DNA of 64,000 bases, from assembly GCA_037501455.1 (NCBI GenBank), contig CM074863.1:10536001-10600000 (forward strand), in the 5' to 3' direction. The notes beneath the pieces were generated by a model, which ran no database searches, was not told the DNA's origin, and saw only the letters and a program-made list of their open reading frames with translations. This DNA comes from Lantana camara (taxonomy: Eukaryota > Streptophyta > Magnoliopsida > Lamiales > Verbenaceae). Shown here in pieces: positions 1 through 11,862 of this stretch; within the stretch, counting starts at the first letter, position 1; every line of letters begins with the position of its first letter. Position numbers and translations under genes: made by a program.

Positions 1-139
1 CTGTTGTGAATAATTCTGAATCATTTAATTGCAAATGTTTTCAGTTTTTCGTGTGTGTTTAATTATGGTGTTCCTTTTACCTTCCTGCTGTCTTAATCTG
101 AAACGAGTTTTCTTATCGTGTGACATCCTGCATTTTGCA

Positions 140-475
140 CATATCAAAAGCTTTCCTTGAGTTAATCGTAGATCCATCCACTCTTACATATCCACCATAT
201 CATATCGACAAGCAACACGGTTGCATCTCTCGGATAACCCAATTGAGTAAACCTTGTGATCATCAAAGTCCAAGAAACGAAGTTTTTGTCAGGCATTTCA
301 TCGAACAGTTTGGACTCTTTGTTGTCTGAGTCCAAAATAACCATACCCCTTCGCTAACATAGAAATCAACGCATACCCCATGCAAACATGAGACTCAGAG
401 TACCCACTCTTCATCAAAACTCCCCAAAATTTCAGTCCCAATTCTAGTATTATCTCGGTCTATGCTTCTCTTCTC
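140..475 (-). pseudogene. PPR repeat protein relic (PLS-type)
   Basis: The minus strand encodes a stretch that reads like a PLS-type pentatricopeptide repeat: KLFDEMPDKN followed by FVSWTLMITRFTQLGYPRDA. PPR proteins bind organelle RNA. Upstream in another frame (about 350-450) are words typical of the preceding repeat (LMKSGYSESHVCMGYALI), and downstream another frame gives DGSTINSRKAF (about 150-180). The pieces lie in different frames and the spacing between repeats is too short, so internal sequence has been lost. No start codon or long frame survives. Family membership rests on repeat motifs only. The resemblance to the EMB2261-like group is inference. Confidence 0.7.
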
Positions 476-502
476 GATCTAAAAATAACCTTATTATAAA
501 TA

Positions 503-851
503 GGACGAATTATATCCAGGTACCCTCACAATAGGCGAAATTACAATTCAGGAACCCTTATTTGAAAAATTACATATTAGTCCCTGTAGGACGTGTTTGG
601 CTTGAAGTCCCTGACATTTTGAAGGGACAATTTGGAGGTGTATCATTGTTTTTCGTGTTATTTGATGTGAACAGTGGCCTTTACCCACATAGCTTATACA
701 ATAATTGAAACTGAGAACAAGGAAAAATGGCATTTTTCGTCAGGGACTTCAAGCCAAACACGTCCTATAGGGACTAATATGTAAATTTTCAAACAAGAGT
801 TCCTGAAATGTAATTTCGCCTATTGTGAGGGTACGTGGATGTAATTCGCCC
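503..851. mobile_element. Mutator-type MITE with 9-bp target duplication
   Basis: A 349-bp non-coding element with long imperfect terminal inverted repeats. The left arm starts GGACGAATTATATCCA and the right arm is its near complement, with similarity extending well over 100 bp inward. It is flanked on both sides by TTATAAATA (494-502 and 852-860), a 9-bp duplication as expected for Mutator-like transposases. It carries no coding capacity. Confidence 0.85.
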
Positions 852-952
852 TTATAAATATAAAAAAGAGTAATATTAAATTATTACAGCTAAAATAGAA
901 AAAATTAGACAACAATACAAAAAATATAAAAACATTTGAAGATAGTTGACAG

Positions 953-1369
953 TAGGGATGCAAACGAGCCGAGCCGGCTCACGAGCCTGGCGAGTAAGCT
1001 CGAACCAAGCCCGAACCCAAGCCCCTTTTAGTTGGGCTCGTGGCTCGCGAGCCAATATATTTAATTAAAAAATAATTTTTAATGTTGAAAATTTTATATA
1101 TATAAATATTTTATTATTATATAATATTATATATATATTTATTGATTTTTATATAAAATTAATAAAAAAGTAATATTTTTTTAATATATATGTATATATA
1201 TTTAATAAATATATATTATTATATATAAAAATATATTAAATTATTTAAAAAAACTAATTTTTAATTAAAAGTAATATAAAATCCATTTGGCTCGAGCCTC
1301 GAGCCGAGCTCGAGTCGGAAAAAAGGCCAAAGCTCGGCTCGGCTCGGCTCGGCTCGTTTGCATCCCTAA
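953..1369. mobile_element. hAT-like MITE, GGGATGCAAACGAGCC termini
   Basis: About 417 bp, with termini TAGGGATGCAAACGAGCCGA and its inverted counterpart at 1346-1368. The middle is extremely AT-rich (1060-1280), while the ends are rich in GGCTC/GAGCC steps. Flanks 945-952 (GTTGACAG) and 1370-1377 (CTTGACAG) match at 7 of 8 positions, consistent with an 8-bp hAT duplication. A second copy of the same family lies at 34613-45011. Confidence 0.8.
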
Positions 1370-1377
1370 CTTGACAG

Positions 1378-1939
1378 TGCAAAAGACTTTAAGAAAAGGT
1401 TATTATTGTAATATTTTGATAAAACACTTAACTTATTTCTACTCTATGAAAGAAATTATTGATAAAAAAATAAATCTCAAATTTTCATTAAAAAGATAAA
1501 TTAGAAGATAAAAAAAGTTACATAAATTATAAATGTGAACGAGGTCCTCCCACTAAAGATTTTATAGTGTCAAGTCACTGTCAATTGAAAAACTTTTGAA
1601 ACTACAACTATAACGTTTGTATTTACAAATCTCCAAGTATTTGTTCATATATTTGTTTATTTGAAGGCATATATTTAATGATGTCATTAATATTATTCTA
1701 TATATTAACTTCAAAAACCTTGACTTTATAATCAACTGAGCCCCTCTTATACGAATTTCATAAATGCATGCAAAATGATGATAACTACTTTGAGAATTGT
1801 TTGATAAAGGTAAAATTTTAAGGGAAAAAAGTTAATTCGGACCTAAAATGACTATTGAAGCTGAAATTATATTATTTTCTTATTCCTTTGATGAAGCTGA
1901 AATTATAAAATGACTATTGAAGTAGGATACTGGGGTGGG
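1378..1939. other. AT-rich intergenic stretch
   Basis: No gene, inverted repeat or recognisable element was seen here. The sequence is AT-rich with no long frame. Confidence 0.5.
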
Positions 1940-3082
1940 ATGCTTGTTATGTGGAAATTTTTGAAAAAAAATAAATTTGTATTACTTGTTGCTGAAAATT
2001 TTTGACTTGAGGATGTTGATAATTGTGGTGACTTTGCCCCCGTTTTGAATACTCTTGCTTAGGTTTGATTGTTGAATTTTTGTTAGAACGAGTTAGGCTT
2101 GTTAAATGCATGAAATTTGTGTGAGATTCGGTGAATTAGTATAGTAGTATGCCCTCATTTTTCGCGCATCATTGAACGAATTAATGTGCTTAGCTTAGAT
2201 AGAAAAGTCTATATTTTTCAAATAGGTTTAAAAGTTGATTAGAATGCATCTTAGATCCCTTTGAGGTGAAATTTTTAGTTAACGATGGATTTGGGAAGTG
2301 ACTTAGGCGATCGTTGTCGGTGGTATGCCTTTTCTTGATCTTTTCACAAATAAAATTATCCCGTTTGACCCCACTGAGCCTGAATGTTGTGCAAAATTCC
2401 TTCTTAGCCGCATTACAAGCCGATGCACAACATTATTATCCCTACCCTATTTTGAATCACACCTTGCTTTCTCATTTGGGTTGGAAATTTTAAGATGTCT
2501 TAGACTCCTTTGTATTCTCCCTTGTGCTTGAATTTTGAGAAATGATGAGCAATGTTGAAAATAAAGAAAAAAGAGATGCAATGAAAAGAAAAAGGAAAAG
2601 AAGTCAAAGAAAGAAAAAAATGAGCAGAGAAAAAAAAGGAAGAGAAAAAAAGTGAGAGTGTGTTTGAGTTACTAAAAGTTAGATGAAAAAGGCGGAAATT
2701 AGTTGGATAAGGGAAAGTAAGGGAGTTCGGTAGATGAAAAGGGAAATACCACGGGTTTTATTATGAAAGTGTGTAAGCTACTAATCCCAAAATTTTCCAA
2801 CCTTAACCCACGCCTACGTTACAAGCTCGAAAGACCTATCGATCCCGAGTCTTAAGTTAACTATATTAGTGGAGATTGAAGTGAAGGGTGCATTCGAAGT
2901 TAATAATTAGAACTTAGGCGAAAATCATAGACTTATCAATCTAGTCTTTGTACATTCTTTCGTTCAATTCACACTACATTACACGAGGGTATGCTATTTA
3001 TACTAATTTATTGAATTTTGTGCAATTGAGTAGTGTGTTGATGAGCTAGACTTGTTTAGGAGAGAATTCGATGATTGCCTTT

Positions 3083-3263
3083 TGTTAACTATAATGGATG
3101 CCATGATTGGGAGGAATTATTTGTATTGCTAGACTTGAATGAATAAAGTACAGAATACATACGCGTATATATACACCACAACTAGACTAAAAAAGGAAAC
3201 GGAATATTTACATCCCTAATTACATCTCTAATCATGGGATTACCGAAATCCCCTTAGTCAACA
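3083..3263 (-). repeat. copia 3' LTR
   Basis: A 181-bp LTR, TG...CA, matching 7488-7668 along its whole length by eye. Confidence 0.95.
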
Positions 3264-6200
3264 CTCCCCCTCAAGTTGTACCGTCGGATCTTCGATGTGC
3301 AACTTGCCCAAAACTTCTTCGAAAATCCTACCATTCACGGCCTTTGTTAGAATATCAGCGAGTTGGTCCTCTGACCTTACAAATGACAACTTAACGATCC
3401 CTTCTTCAATCTTTTCCTTAATGAAGTGTCTATCAACTTCCACATGCTTCGTGCGATCGTGCTGTACCGGGTTCTCGGATATGCTAATCGCTGCCCGATT
3501 ATCGCACATCAACTTACAAGCTTCATTGGTGGGCAGCCCTATCTCGGCCAATAACTTCCTCAGCCACAAAACTTCAGCCACTCCTCGAGCAATCCCTCTG
3601 AACTCTGCCTCAGCACTCGAGAGGGCTACCACCTTCTGTTTCTTACTTCTCCACGTTACTATATTTCCTCCTATAAGAGTAAAGTATCCCGAAGTCGACC
3701 TTCTGTCCCCTGGGCTCCCTGCCCAATCTGCATCGGTGTAAGCCTCGATCCTGAGATGACCATTATTCTGGAAGAGCACCCCTCTTCCCGAACATCCCTT
3801 CAAGTATCGACACACCCTGATTGCTGCATCCATATGCTCTTTCTGAGGTTGATGCATGAACTGACTCAATACTCCGACTGCATAAGCTATATCAGGTCGC
3901 GTGTGGGACAAGTATATCAGCTTACCCACCAAATGTTGATACTGTAATCTATCTGTTCCTTCTGTTTCTTCCACAATTCTTAGCCCGTGGTTGACTGCCA
4001 TCGGAGTGTCTGCTGGTCGGCACTCCAACAGTCCTGTCTCTGCTAAAAGATCAAGCACAAACTTTCTCTGCGAAATATATATACCCTTCTTTGATCTTAG
4101 TACCTCTATCCCAAGGAAGTATTTCAACTGTCCCAAGTCTTTCATCTCGAATTCCTTGAATAGATTTCCTCTCAATCGACCAATTTCCTCTACGTCATCC
4201 CCTGTGATGATCATATCGTCTACATAAATAATAAGACACGTAACTCGTTCATCTCTTCTCTTGACAAAGAGTGTATGATCCGAATTACTCTGATGATACC
4301 CATATTTCTTCATTGCTGCTGAGAACCTCCCAAACCATGCCCTGGGGGACTGTTTTAAACCATACAGGGCCTTCTTCAATCTACATACCTCGTTATCCCC
4401 AAAATCCTGAGTGAATCCCGGAGGGGGTTCCATATACACCTCTTCTTGAAGGTCTCCATGCAAGAACGCATTCTTGACATCGAACTGGTGTAGTTCCCAA
4501 TCTCGGTTGGCTGCTATAGAGAACAACACTCTGATGGTATCGATCTTTGCTACTGGGGAGAACGTCTCGGAGTAATCAATGCCATATGTCTGCGTATACC
4601 CCTTTGCCACTAACCTCGCCTTGTACCTCTCGACACTTCCATCTGCTCGGTGCTTTACCGTATACACCCATCTACACCCTACTACCTTCTTTCCTGGAGG
4701 GAGTTTGCGTTTTTCCCAAGTTTCATTTTTTCTTAGTGCCTCCATCTCTGTTTCCATAGCCTGAACCCATTTACTCTCTGTGAGGGCTTCCTCCACCTTA
4801 GTTGGGATCCTGTCAGAATAGATGGCTGCAGCGTATGCACGGGCCTGTGTAGCAAGACAGCTAATGGAAAAATTCGCTAGGGGATACTTCGGAGTCCTGC
4901 CCACGTGCTCCGGCTCATACCTCTTGGGTGGGACCCCCCTGTTCGCTCTGGGTGGTAATTTATATCCTGTTGGCTCCCCCTGTACATTATTCTCCTCCTG
5001 TGGCTCACTGTCCCCTGCATTGTTAGGATCATATGGAATAGCGGAAGGAATATCAGAAATAGAGTTATCTGTCATGTGATCACTAACCTCAGGACTATTC
5101 TCGGGGGTGACAGGCGCAGCGGAAGTGGTGAGGGGTTGTACCACGGGAGAGGTTAGCTCTGTGGTTCCGCCTACCTGCTCTGTTGGGACTATGTCTGGCC
5201 AAGAGTGGGGAGGCGGTGAGTATGGTGGTATCCCACTCAGTGGATCCTGCTGTTTATTCTCCCCCTGACCACTGAGTGGGGAGGCAAAGAAAAACTCGGT
5301 TTCAATGAAATTACAATCCATGGTTGTGTACATGCGCCTAGTGGGAGGATGATAACACCGATATCCCTTCTGATGGACCCCATACCCGACAAAGACACAT
5401 TTGATGGAGCAGGGATCGAACTTAGTTCTCTGGGTTCTAGGGATATGAACGAACACTGAGCACCCAAACACTCTAGGCGGGAGAGCCAAAACTGATGGTA
5501 TACTGACTTGTTTTGCAAACCAACTGAGGGGGGTTTCCAGGTTTAGGGACTTTGTGGGAAGTCGGTTTACTAGGTAAACGGAGGTGGCGACGGCTTCGGG
5601 CCACAAGTACTTAGGACTATGGGATTCAATAAGGAGGGATCTAGACATCTCAAGGAGCTGACGGTTTTTTCTTTCTGCTACCCCGTTTTGCTGAGGAGTA
5701 TCTGGACAAGATGTTTGGTGAATGAGCCCGTGTTTTTGAAAAAACTGTTTCATGGTGGCATTAACAAACTCCCCCCCATTATCAGACCTAAGCACTCGAA
5801 TCTGAGAGTCGTATTGAGTCTGAACCATTTGAAAGAATTCTATAAACTTATCAGGAACTTCTGACTTATTTTTGAGAAAATACACCCACGTCATTCTCGA
5901 GTAGTCATCAGTAAAAAGAACGAAGTATTTAAAACTATGGTTCAAACCAGTGTTCGGGGAAGGGCCCCATACATCAGAGTGTACTAAGGAAAACACCTTA
6001 TCAGTGCGAGAACTGGAAACCGGGAAAGACTGTCTATGACTCTTGGCAAGAATACACGTCTCACAAGAGAATTTATTATTTTCGGAAAAAAACTGAGGAA
6101 ATAGCAACTTGAGATACCCGGGAGATGGATGACCCAACCGGCGATGCCAAAGCCACTGTTGGCGGTTCACTGTCCCGTGAGCAAGCGCTGCCGTCCCTTG

Positions 6201-7412
6201 TTGAGCTACATCATCCAAGTAGTAAAGCCCCCCACGTTCAGTGCCACGCCCAATCACTTTCCCCGACTGAATATCCTGCAAGAGGCAAAAACCAGAGTAA
6301 ATCACCACTGTACAATTTAATTCCTTAGTGATATGACTAACAGATAGCAGTTTGCAGGACAAATTAGGAACATAGAGACAGTTTCTCAGAGTTATAGACG
6401 GGGAGATAGCAACGATTCCGGTGCCCTGGACCGGTAAAAGTTCCCCGTTGGCTGTGTGGATGCCTGGTCTTTTTGAGTGTGTCATGCTGATCAAGTCATT
6501 TGGGTCATAGGTCATTGTATCCGTTGCCTCGCAATCAAGGATCCACTCAACCGGCTTGGGTCCGTGGGTTATATAGGCACTTCCACATCTTGGGGGGTCA
6601 TTATATACTTCTTTCAAATCTGGGGGACTGATCTGCAAGGGTTTAGAAACTGGGGGAGCAATTTGAAAAACTTCAGAACTTGAGGGACTTAATTGTGAAG
6701 TGTGATTAAAAGAGGGCTGAGATTGAAAATTCTCAACCCTAATATTCTCATTAAACGCCGTCTCAGGACTAATACCCAATTCTCCAAATCTGCCTGTGTG
6801 AACAGCTCCAAATCTGCCTGTGTGGACAGTCGTCTTGTCCGATTCATGGTTAATCCCCAATTTTCCAACTCTGTCTGTGTGAACCGCCGTCTCCGCCGCT
6901 GGTCTTGGCGGACGCTGCATCACCACCGTCCCTAAGCTGGGCGGTCGTTGCTGTCTTTGCGTCGGTCGAATCGCGAAGCCTGACTGGCTTCCGTCGTCTT
7001 CTTCGCCGGTGAGAAGCGCGATTGCAACGCTTCTTCCAGGGCTGCCGCTGCTACCGTCGCACCGCTGCTTCCCATCTTTTGCGCCGCCGCCTTGATGTGA
7101 CGATCCCAATTCGGGCCTTCTTACTGAGCGAGGCTCGGTGGCGCAGCAGAGGCGGTGTGAAGATTTTGTCTCCACAGGTAAGATTTCTGAGGCTTCGGCC
7201 AATGATGGCTTTTCCGGTTCCACAAGCGTTCTCGGCTGCTGGTAATGGAAGTACTGATTCGATTTCATTGTTATTGAAACTGATGTTGAGGGCTGATTTC
7301 GTTTGGTTTGGGGCTGTAAGTTTTGGGATAAACTGGCTAGCTGAGAGGTCAAGGAATCGTCGGGCTACTGCGATTCCTTATCGTGGCTGGATTGGGAGTT
7401 ACTGTCAACCAT
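3258..7412 (-). pseudogene. copia Pol polyprotein, gag core deleted
   Basis: An open frame from 7352 to 3258 (1364 codons) encodes protease, integrase, reverse transcriptase and RNase H in copia order. The integrase zinc region (HRRLGHPS ... CETC) is followed by the catalytic core (VHSDVWGP, SDNGGEF), RT with YVDDM, and RNase H with ALSSAEAEF. The likely start is the ATG at 7410-7412, but an in-frame TAG lies at 7365-7367. The usual 250-300 residue gag domain and CCHC knuckle seen in the related element at 53771 are absent; the N-terminal 260 residues are a low-complexity Pro/Ser region. The protease active site reads DCEAT where the relative has DSGAT. The element should therefore be unable to make particles by itself. 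Confidence 0.9.
3264..3275 (-). other. Polypurine tract of the copia element
   Basis: On the minus strand this reads TTGAGGGGGAG, immediately next to the 3' LTR. It is the expected plus-strand primer. Confidence 0.85.
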
Positions 7413-7475
7413 GGCTGAGAAAAATATTCGGTGGATGATGAGCAAGGTTCGGATCCGTTTAATGGATCGTCACCC

Positions 7476-7487
7476 GCTCTGATACCA
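7476..7487 (-). other. Primer-binding site, initiator Met-tRNA type
   Basis: Minus-strand TGGTATCAGAGC directly abuts the 5' LTR (7488-7668). This is the standard plant copia PBS complementary to tRNA-iMet. Confidence 0.9.
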
Positions 7488-7668
7488 TGTTAACTATAAT
7501 GGATGCCATGATTGGGAGGAATTATTTGTATTGCTAGACTTGAATGAATAAAGTACAGAATACATACGCGTATATATACACCACAACTAGACTAAAAAAG
7601 GAAACGGAATATTTACATCCCTAATTACATCTCTAATCATGGGATTACCGAAATCCCCTTAGTCAACA
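7488..7668 (-). repeat. copia 5' LTR
   Basis: A 181-bp LTR matching 3083-3263, bounded by the PBS on the left and the target duplication CCTTT (7669-7673) on the right. Confidence 0.95.
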
Positions 7669-7756
7669 CCTTTGTGATCGTGTTTGATGCGAGGTATTGT
7701 TTCCATTTGATTTTCATGATTTCTCGAGGACGATTAATGAGCAAGTGTGGGGGATT

Positions 7757-9335
7757 TGATAACTCGTTAATTCGTCATCTTTATGATTGAATTTTATCCC
7801 AAGTTGTGCTTTAATTGATGATATCTTGAAAGAGATTGATACTTTGTTGTTTTATTGAAGAATTGGGGCTTGAATACGAAATTACAATGAAACTAGTCGT
7901 TTTTACGAAGAAATTCAGGCGAAAGGGCGAACTCCAGCAGGACTCACGGTTGGTTACTGACTCGTTGAAGGAAGAATATTAATTGAGAAGCTTGGCGACT
8001 TTGAAGCCGTGCATGCATGCGTTCATGCACAAGTTAGGAGCTGCATTGATTCTAAATTTCTAACAACGGATACTTGACTTATTTTAGTTGCAGTTGGGCT
8101 ATGTAAGTGTTGTCTTGGATATTATGGGAATGGCCCAATATGGCGTGGCACTGTGATGGGCTGCGCATGCCTTTGAAATTAGTTGGGGCTGCACATATCT
8201 AATTAATTGGAGTGGGCATCATTTGGATTCTTGGTTAATTGCTAGTGGGCTGCACGTCTGGAACTTATTTGGAGAGAGTCCAAGTTGATTGGAATTATTG
8301 CATTGTGGAATTGGTGGAGCTGGAATGGGCCGTGTGTTTTGGAGAAGCCCAATTTGTGTGACTTGAATATTGCTTTGTGGTGGGCTGCACATTGCTTGAT
8401 TTGGCGTGGCTTGTGATGGAATAGAGGCATGTTTCGAGTGAATTGTAGAGAGCCCAATTTGTGGCTCGACTTGGAGAGCAAGCTTGGAGTCCAATTTTGA
8501 TTGGATTAAGGAATCCAATTTGCATGAGAAGTCTTTGAGGCGTGACTTTGGAGACTTGGAAGGCTTATATAATTGGTTGTTGGCAGCAGTTTTGGGAGAA
8601 AGGAATCACATAACACTTGGGCAGAAGTTCGGCATCTTTGGGGAGCAGCAGTTCGAAGCTTTGGGAGCAAGATTTTGACATGAGTTCTTCATACTTAGTT
8701 TAATTCTTTCGCTTTTTATTTATTTATGTTAAAGAATTCCTCTACTGGTTTGATGGATTTTTGCAATATGAGTAGCTAAACTATTAATTATCTAGCTAGG
8801 GATTAAGATTCGATTTGAATATTGTGAGACCTAAATGTTTTTACTAATTCATGTTTATTCAGGCATTTATCTTATCTCCGTGTTTCGTGTTTATTGTGAT
8901 TAGACAATTTCGGGAAAGTGCACGATCTCTAGGTTGTTTTAATTGCATATTGCCATTCATGATACTTGAAGTGTATGTAAAGTTGATTGATAAATTGTGG
9001 TAAATTAGTGATAGGGTTTTAGCGATAGAATTCCTCGTTCACTAAGGGATTTGATAATCTAATTTAAATCTTGCGTATGTCACGACTTGGTTGATTAGGG
9101 TTGGTGTTTTTATGGTTCTTAATGCAGCGAATTCATTAAATCCTGTCGAGTGTCTCTAGGGGTTGTGAATTTATTAGGGAAGATAATTGTCGAGTGTCTC
9201 CAGGTTATCCGATAACTTAAGTAAAAACGAGGTTAAGTCGAGTGTCTCTATCAACTATAACCAATCTGTCTGAATAACTTGAATTTATCTTTGAGTCAAT
9301 GATCAATATAACAATTCGAATCGAATATCCCTGGT
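7757..9335 (+). repeat. Athila LTR, plus orientation, 3' end missing
   Basis: It starts TGATAACTCG after a polypurine run and aligns in reverse with the LTR at 43388-44848, sharing the three GAGTGTCTC blocks at 9150-9255 and the phrase at 9290-9335. The terminal section that ends GACACCTGTCA in the intact copy is not present. Confidence 0.8.
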
Positions 9336-9344
9336 TAGGTAATT

Positions 9345-9483
9345 TTTCAAGCATCATGAATGGCAATATGCAATTAAAACAACCTAGAGATCGTGCACTA
9401 TCACGAAATTACCTAATCGCAATAAACACGAAACACAGAGATAAGATAAATGCCTGAATAAACATGAATTAGTAAAAACACCT
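9345..9483 (-). repeat. Inverted LTR fragment facing the Athila LTR
   Basis: About 135 bp is a near-exact inverted copy of 8836-8965 (for example the blocks around AACAACCTAGAGATCGTGCA and AAATGCCTGAATAAACATG). It lies head to head with the truncated LTR, so a second LTR fragment was joined in opposite orientation or the LTR end was inverted. Confidence 0.8.
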
Positions 9484-10570
9484 TCGAGATCATTCATGTA
9501 AGTATGTTGTTATATCGATTAATAATGTTTAGAATTATATTTTTCATCTTTTATGTAGATTTCTTTGACAGTGAGATTTATATTATTATATTACCTTTAA
9601 AATAATATAAAGTAAAAATAAATATCAATAATAATATATACTTATGGGTTTAAATACAATTTTCATCCATACCCCCGAGGCCTATGAAGGGCCCAGGGGC
9701 CCAATCTCAGCTCGCCCACGAGAGAAAGTTAGTTCGGGTTATGGGTGATTGACGCAAAGTAGTCAGCTTCTTGTTGGCGAATAGTCTCTAGTAGCAAAGG
9801 TATATGGATAAGAGGAGATGGATAGATCAATGATTCTGAGGGAGTGCCCAACCAGTAACGGATACATAGTTAGGTAAGGATGAATCTAGGCCAAACAAGA
9901 GACGTGGAGGAGTTAGAGAGAGGGATTCAGTTCCTCTAAATAAAGGGGAAAGGAATTAGACGCCAAGGTAGAAAACAAACAGAGCAAAAAAAAAAAAAAA
10001 AGAGGGAAGAGCCATCAGGGAAGAACCCAAGAAGTATATAAATGGCTTTCTAGTAAAGCTAAAAGATAAAGTGTTCTAAATGAACTTATTCATAAATGGT
10101 GGCATAAGGAATTTTTATATGATAAAAAACCAAATAAAACTCTTGAATATAATTAAAGGTCCTATAATTATGATAAGTAAATATATAGATGAAGTAACCA
10201 TAAATTAAAAAAAACAAAAAACACAATCCAACGCCACGAATGTAAGTACAAACAAATATTATTTGTTATATAATTCTTGAAAGAGGCTTACATTTGCAAC
10301 TATACATAGTATTGTTCATTATGTTTTTAGAAGCAAGTATTCAATACATTCATATGAATATTGAGAATACATGCACGTGCTTCTTATTTCTCTTTTCTAG
10401 TGTCATTGAACCATCCCTTATTCCTTTTCCTTTTTTATTGTCTTCAACAACTTTTATTTTTTGCCATGCTTCTGGTTTACTTTTTTTTTGGGTACGTTCT
10501 TTTGAAAAATGATGCCAAACTTTCATTAGATGTGTCTATGGAGTCATTATCGTCTAAAATTTGTATCTCA
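9484..10570. other. Intergenic, AT-rich with low-complexity tracts
   Basis: A homopurine stretch with a long A run lies at 9983-10010. The GC-richer block 9670-9960 has the flavour of a decayed LTR or leader but no boundaries. No gene was seen. Confidence 0.4.
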
Positions 10571-11862
10571 TCATTTATCTCGGTCATTTCTTCTCTCACC
10601 AAACCTGTTTTCTTCTTTTTTTTGTTGTTGTCTTCCTTTGGTTTTGTTATCTTTGTGCCTCTTGCCGTTTTGAGGCTTTATGTCCCCATGTACAATTTTC
10701 GCTTTATGCAAACGCAACAACCCAAATGCGATATCTCTGCCATTAAATGCATATTGAGTTTTAGGTAAAACAACGAGTACTATGACAAGTTTCCATTATT
10801 CCTAAGCCTAAGTTCATGAACTAATATGCAATGCGCCAAAAAGTGCGTATACAAAAGTATAGAACTAAGATATCTTACCACATTAAATTTTTCAACAACG
10901 GAGATGGAAGCCCTTTGCTCCACAGTTCAGGCTCATACTCACTATCAGAAATCAACTGAGACAAACTACACATACGTAGTTCCAAACACATAGAGTAAAA
11001 ATCCTCATCAAATTTCAAGCCAATAAATCTGATAATATTAGGGTGGCTCGCGAATTCAATAAGTCAGCGTTTCTCATTCGTCACTAGAGTGTGGTGAGTC
11101 TTTCGGATAGGTTTGACGGTTACCGGATGTTCCCCATCGAAGCCCTCAAAAAGGCCTGTCATGTCATTGTCATTGTCTAAACCACTAATTCTCTTTTTAG
11201 TGACTATCAAATCTCCAAGCGCAACTAGAACATTATCATCATCAATGTCTCTGCTTGAGGAATCATACCTTAGCTTCCCAAAAAACCAATCAACATTTTT
11301 CATAATTTCACGATTGAGCAATTGGAGACGAATTTCCGTGAAAAACAAGTTATACAGTTTGTTCACTCTCTTGAAGAGTATCTCAAGAGCAACGAATAAA
11401 TGGAGGCGATCTTGATACAATAATTTCAGCCTCTGGTTATCATGATACAAAAATTCCAACCTATGTTTATCCCGAGAGATAGACAAGGAGGAAGGAACTT
11501 TCCTACTGGATTTTTCTCATGTAAGCCTCAACCCAGTACTGAACATCTTCTTCTTCCTTGTCAGTTTCCTTGTTGGCCACCAGCATCCCTTTAATCCCTA
11601 TCAGGTGCTTTTCAATCATCATCTCAATCAATTTGTCATCCTCTGATAGAGATCTGTAGTCGGTAATTTCCTCTGATAGGGTGTTAAAGAGTATTAGAAC
11701 ATCCCTTCTCTCTCCACTCCGGATATCCAATTTCTCCCTCTCCAATTTTTTTTTTCTGGAGAGGATTTTTTTTTTTTTTTTTCCTGGAGAGGAGATCCAT
11801 TCGGTTAGTCCATCACCAAGTATCACAACAGATTTGCTATTATTCTGAAAGAATTGTATCAT
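10571..11862 (-). pseudogene. IRE1-like kinase-domain relic (degenerate)
   Basis: On the minus strand, reading from 11270 downward, GDLIVTKKRIS is followed by FEGFDGEHPVTVKPIRKTHH, then after an in-frame TGA (11064-11066) by HPNIIRFIGLKFDEDF and CLELRMCSLSQLI, ending LPSPLLKNLM at about 10880. A second exon (10738 to stop 10571-10573) begins DIAFGLLRLHKAKIVHGDIK and continues PQN. This is the spacing of the IRE1 kinase N-lobe and catalytic loop (VAVK, THH, CSL.DLI, PSP..LKLM, HRDLKPQN). The glycine loop is lost, HRD is HGD, no DFG segment follows, and a short Lys/Gln/Glu tail ends the frame. The 5' part (11067-11862) has a one-base shift near 11490-11510 and no family I recognise. IRE1 is the ER stress kinase/RNase; no RNase or lumenal part is present. 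Confidence 0.7.

Larger units (their letters stand above)
3083..7668 (-). mobile_element. Complete Ty1/copia retrotransposon (4.6 kb)
   Basis: Two 181-bp LTRs (3083-3263 and 7488-7668) begin TGTTAACT and end AGTCAACA and look identical by eye. The target duplication CCTTT is present at 3078-3082 and 7669-7673. Removing the element restores a phrase that matches the intact Athila copy near 36320. The element runs on the minus strand, with a primer-binding site after the right LTR and a polypurine tract before the left LTR. Identical LTRs mean a very recent insertion, although the internal coding region is defective. Confidence 0.95.
1940..9344 (+). mobile_element. Athila-type Ty3 retrotransposon remnant, split by a copia insertion
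   Basis: The segments 1940-3082 and 7674-7756 are the inverted-orientation counterpart of the region between pol and the 3' LTR of the intact Athila at 34779-44848, including the purine-rich tract (2540-2700) and the phrase around 2940-3010. A polypurine run (GTGTGGGGGATT) precedes an LTR that starts TGATAACTCG at 7757. The LTR can be followed to about 9335 with the same GAGTGTCTC repeats seen in the intact LTR, then breaks off. No pol remains, so the 5' part of the element is gone. The copia element 3083-7668 sits inside it. Confidence 0.8.

Noticed and set aside
1287..1370. Run of GGCTC units resembling a CRISPR or minisatellite
   Set aside because: It is the TIR end of the hAT-like MITE; no spacers and no regular period.
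3295..3741. 148-codon plus-strand frame
   Set aside because: Antisense to the RNase H region of the copia element; no family resemblance of its own.
10294..10768. Hydrophobic plus-strand frames
   Set aside because: T-rich complement of the kinase relic's second exon and flank; the minus-strand reading explains it better.
11760..11783. Long T run as a possible terminator
   Set aside because: Plant Pol II genes do not end at T runs and no Pol III gene is near; it lies inside the kinase relic's Lys-rich stretch.
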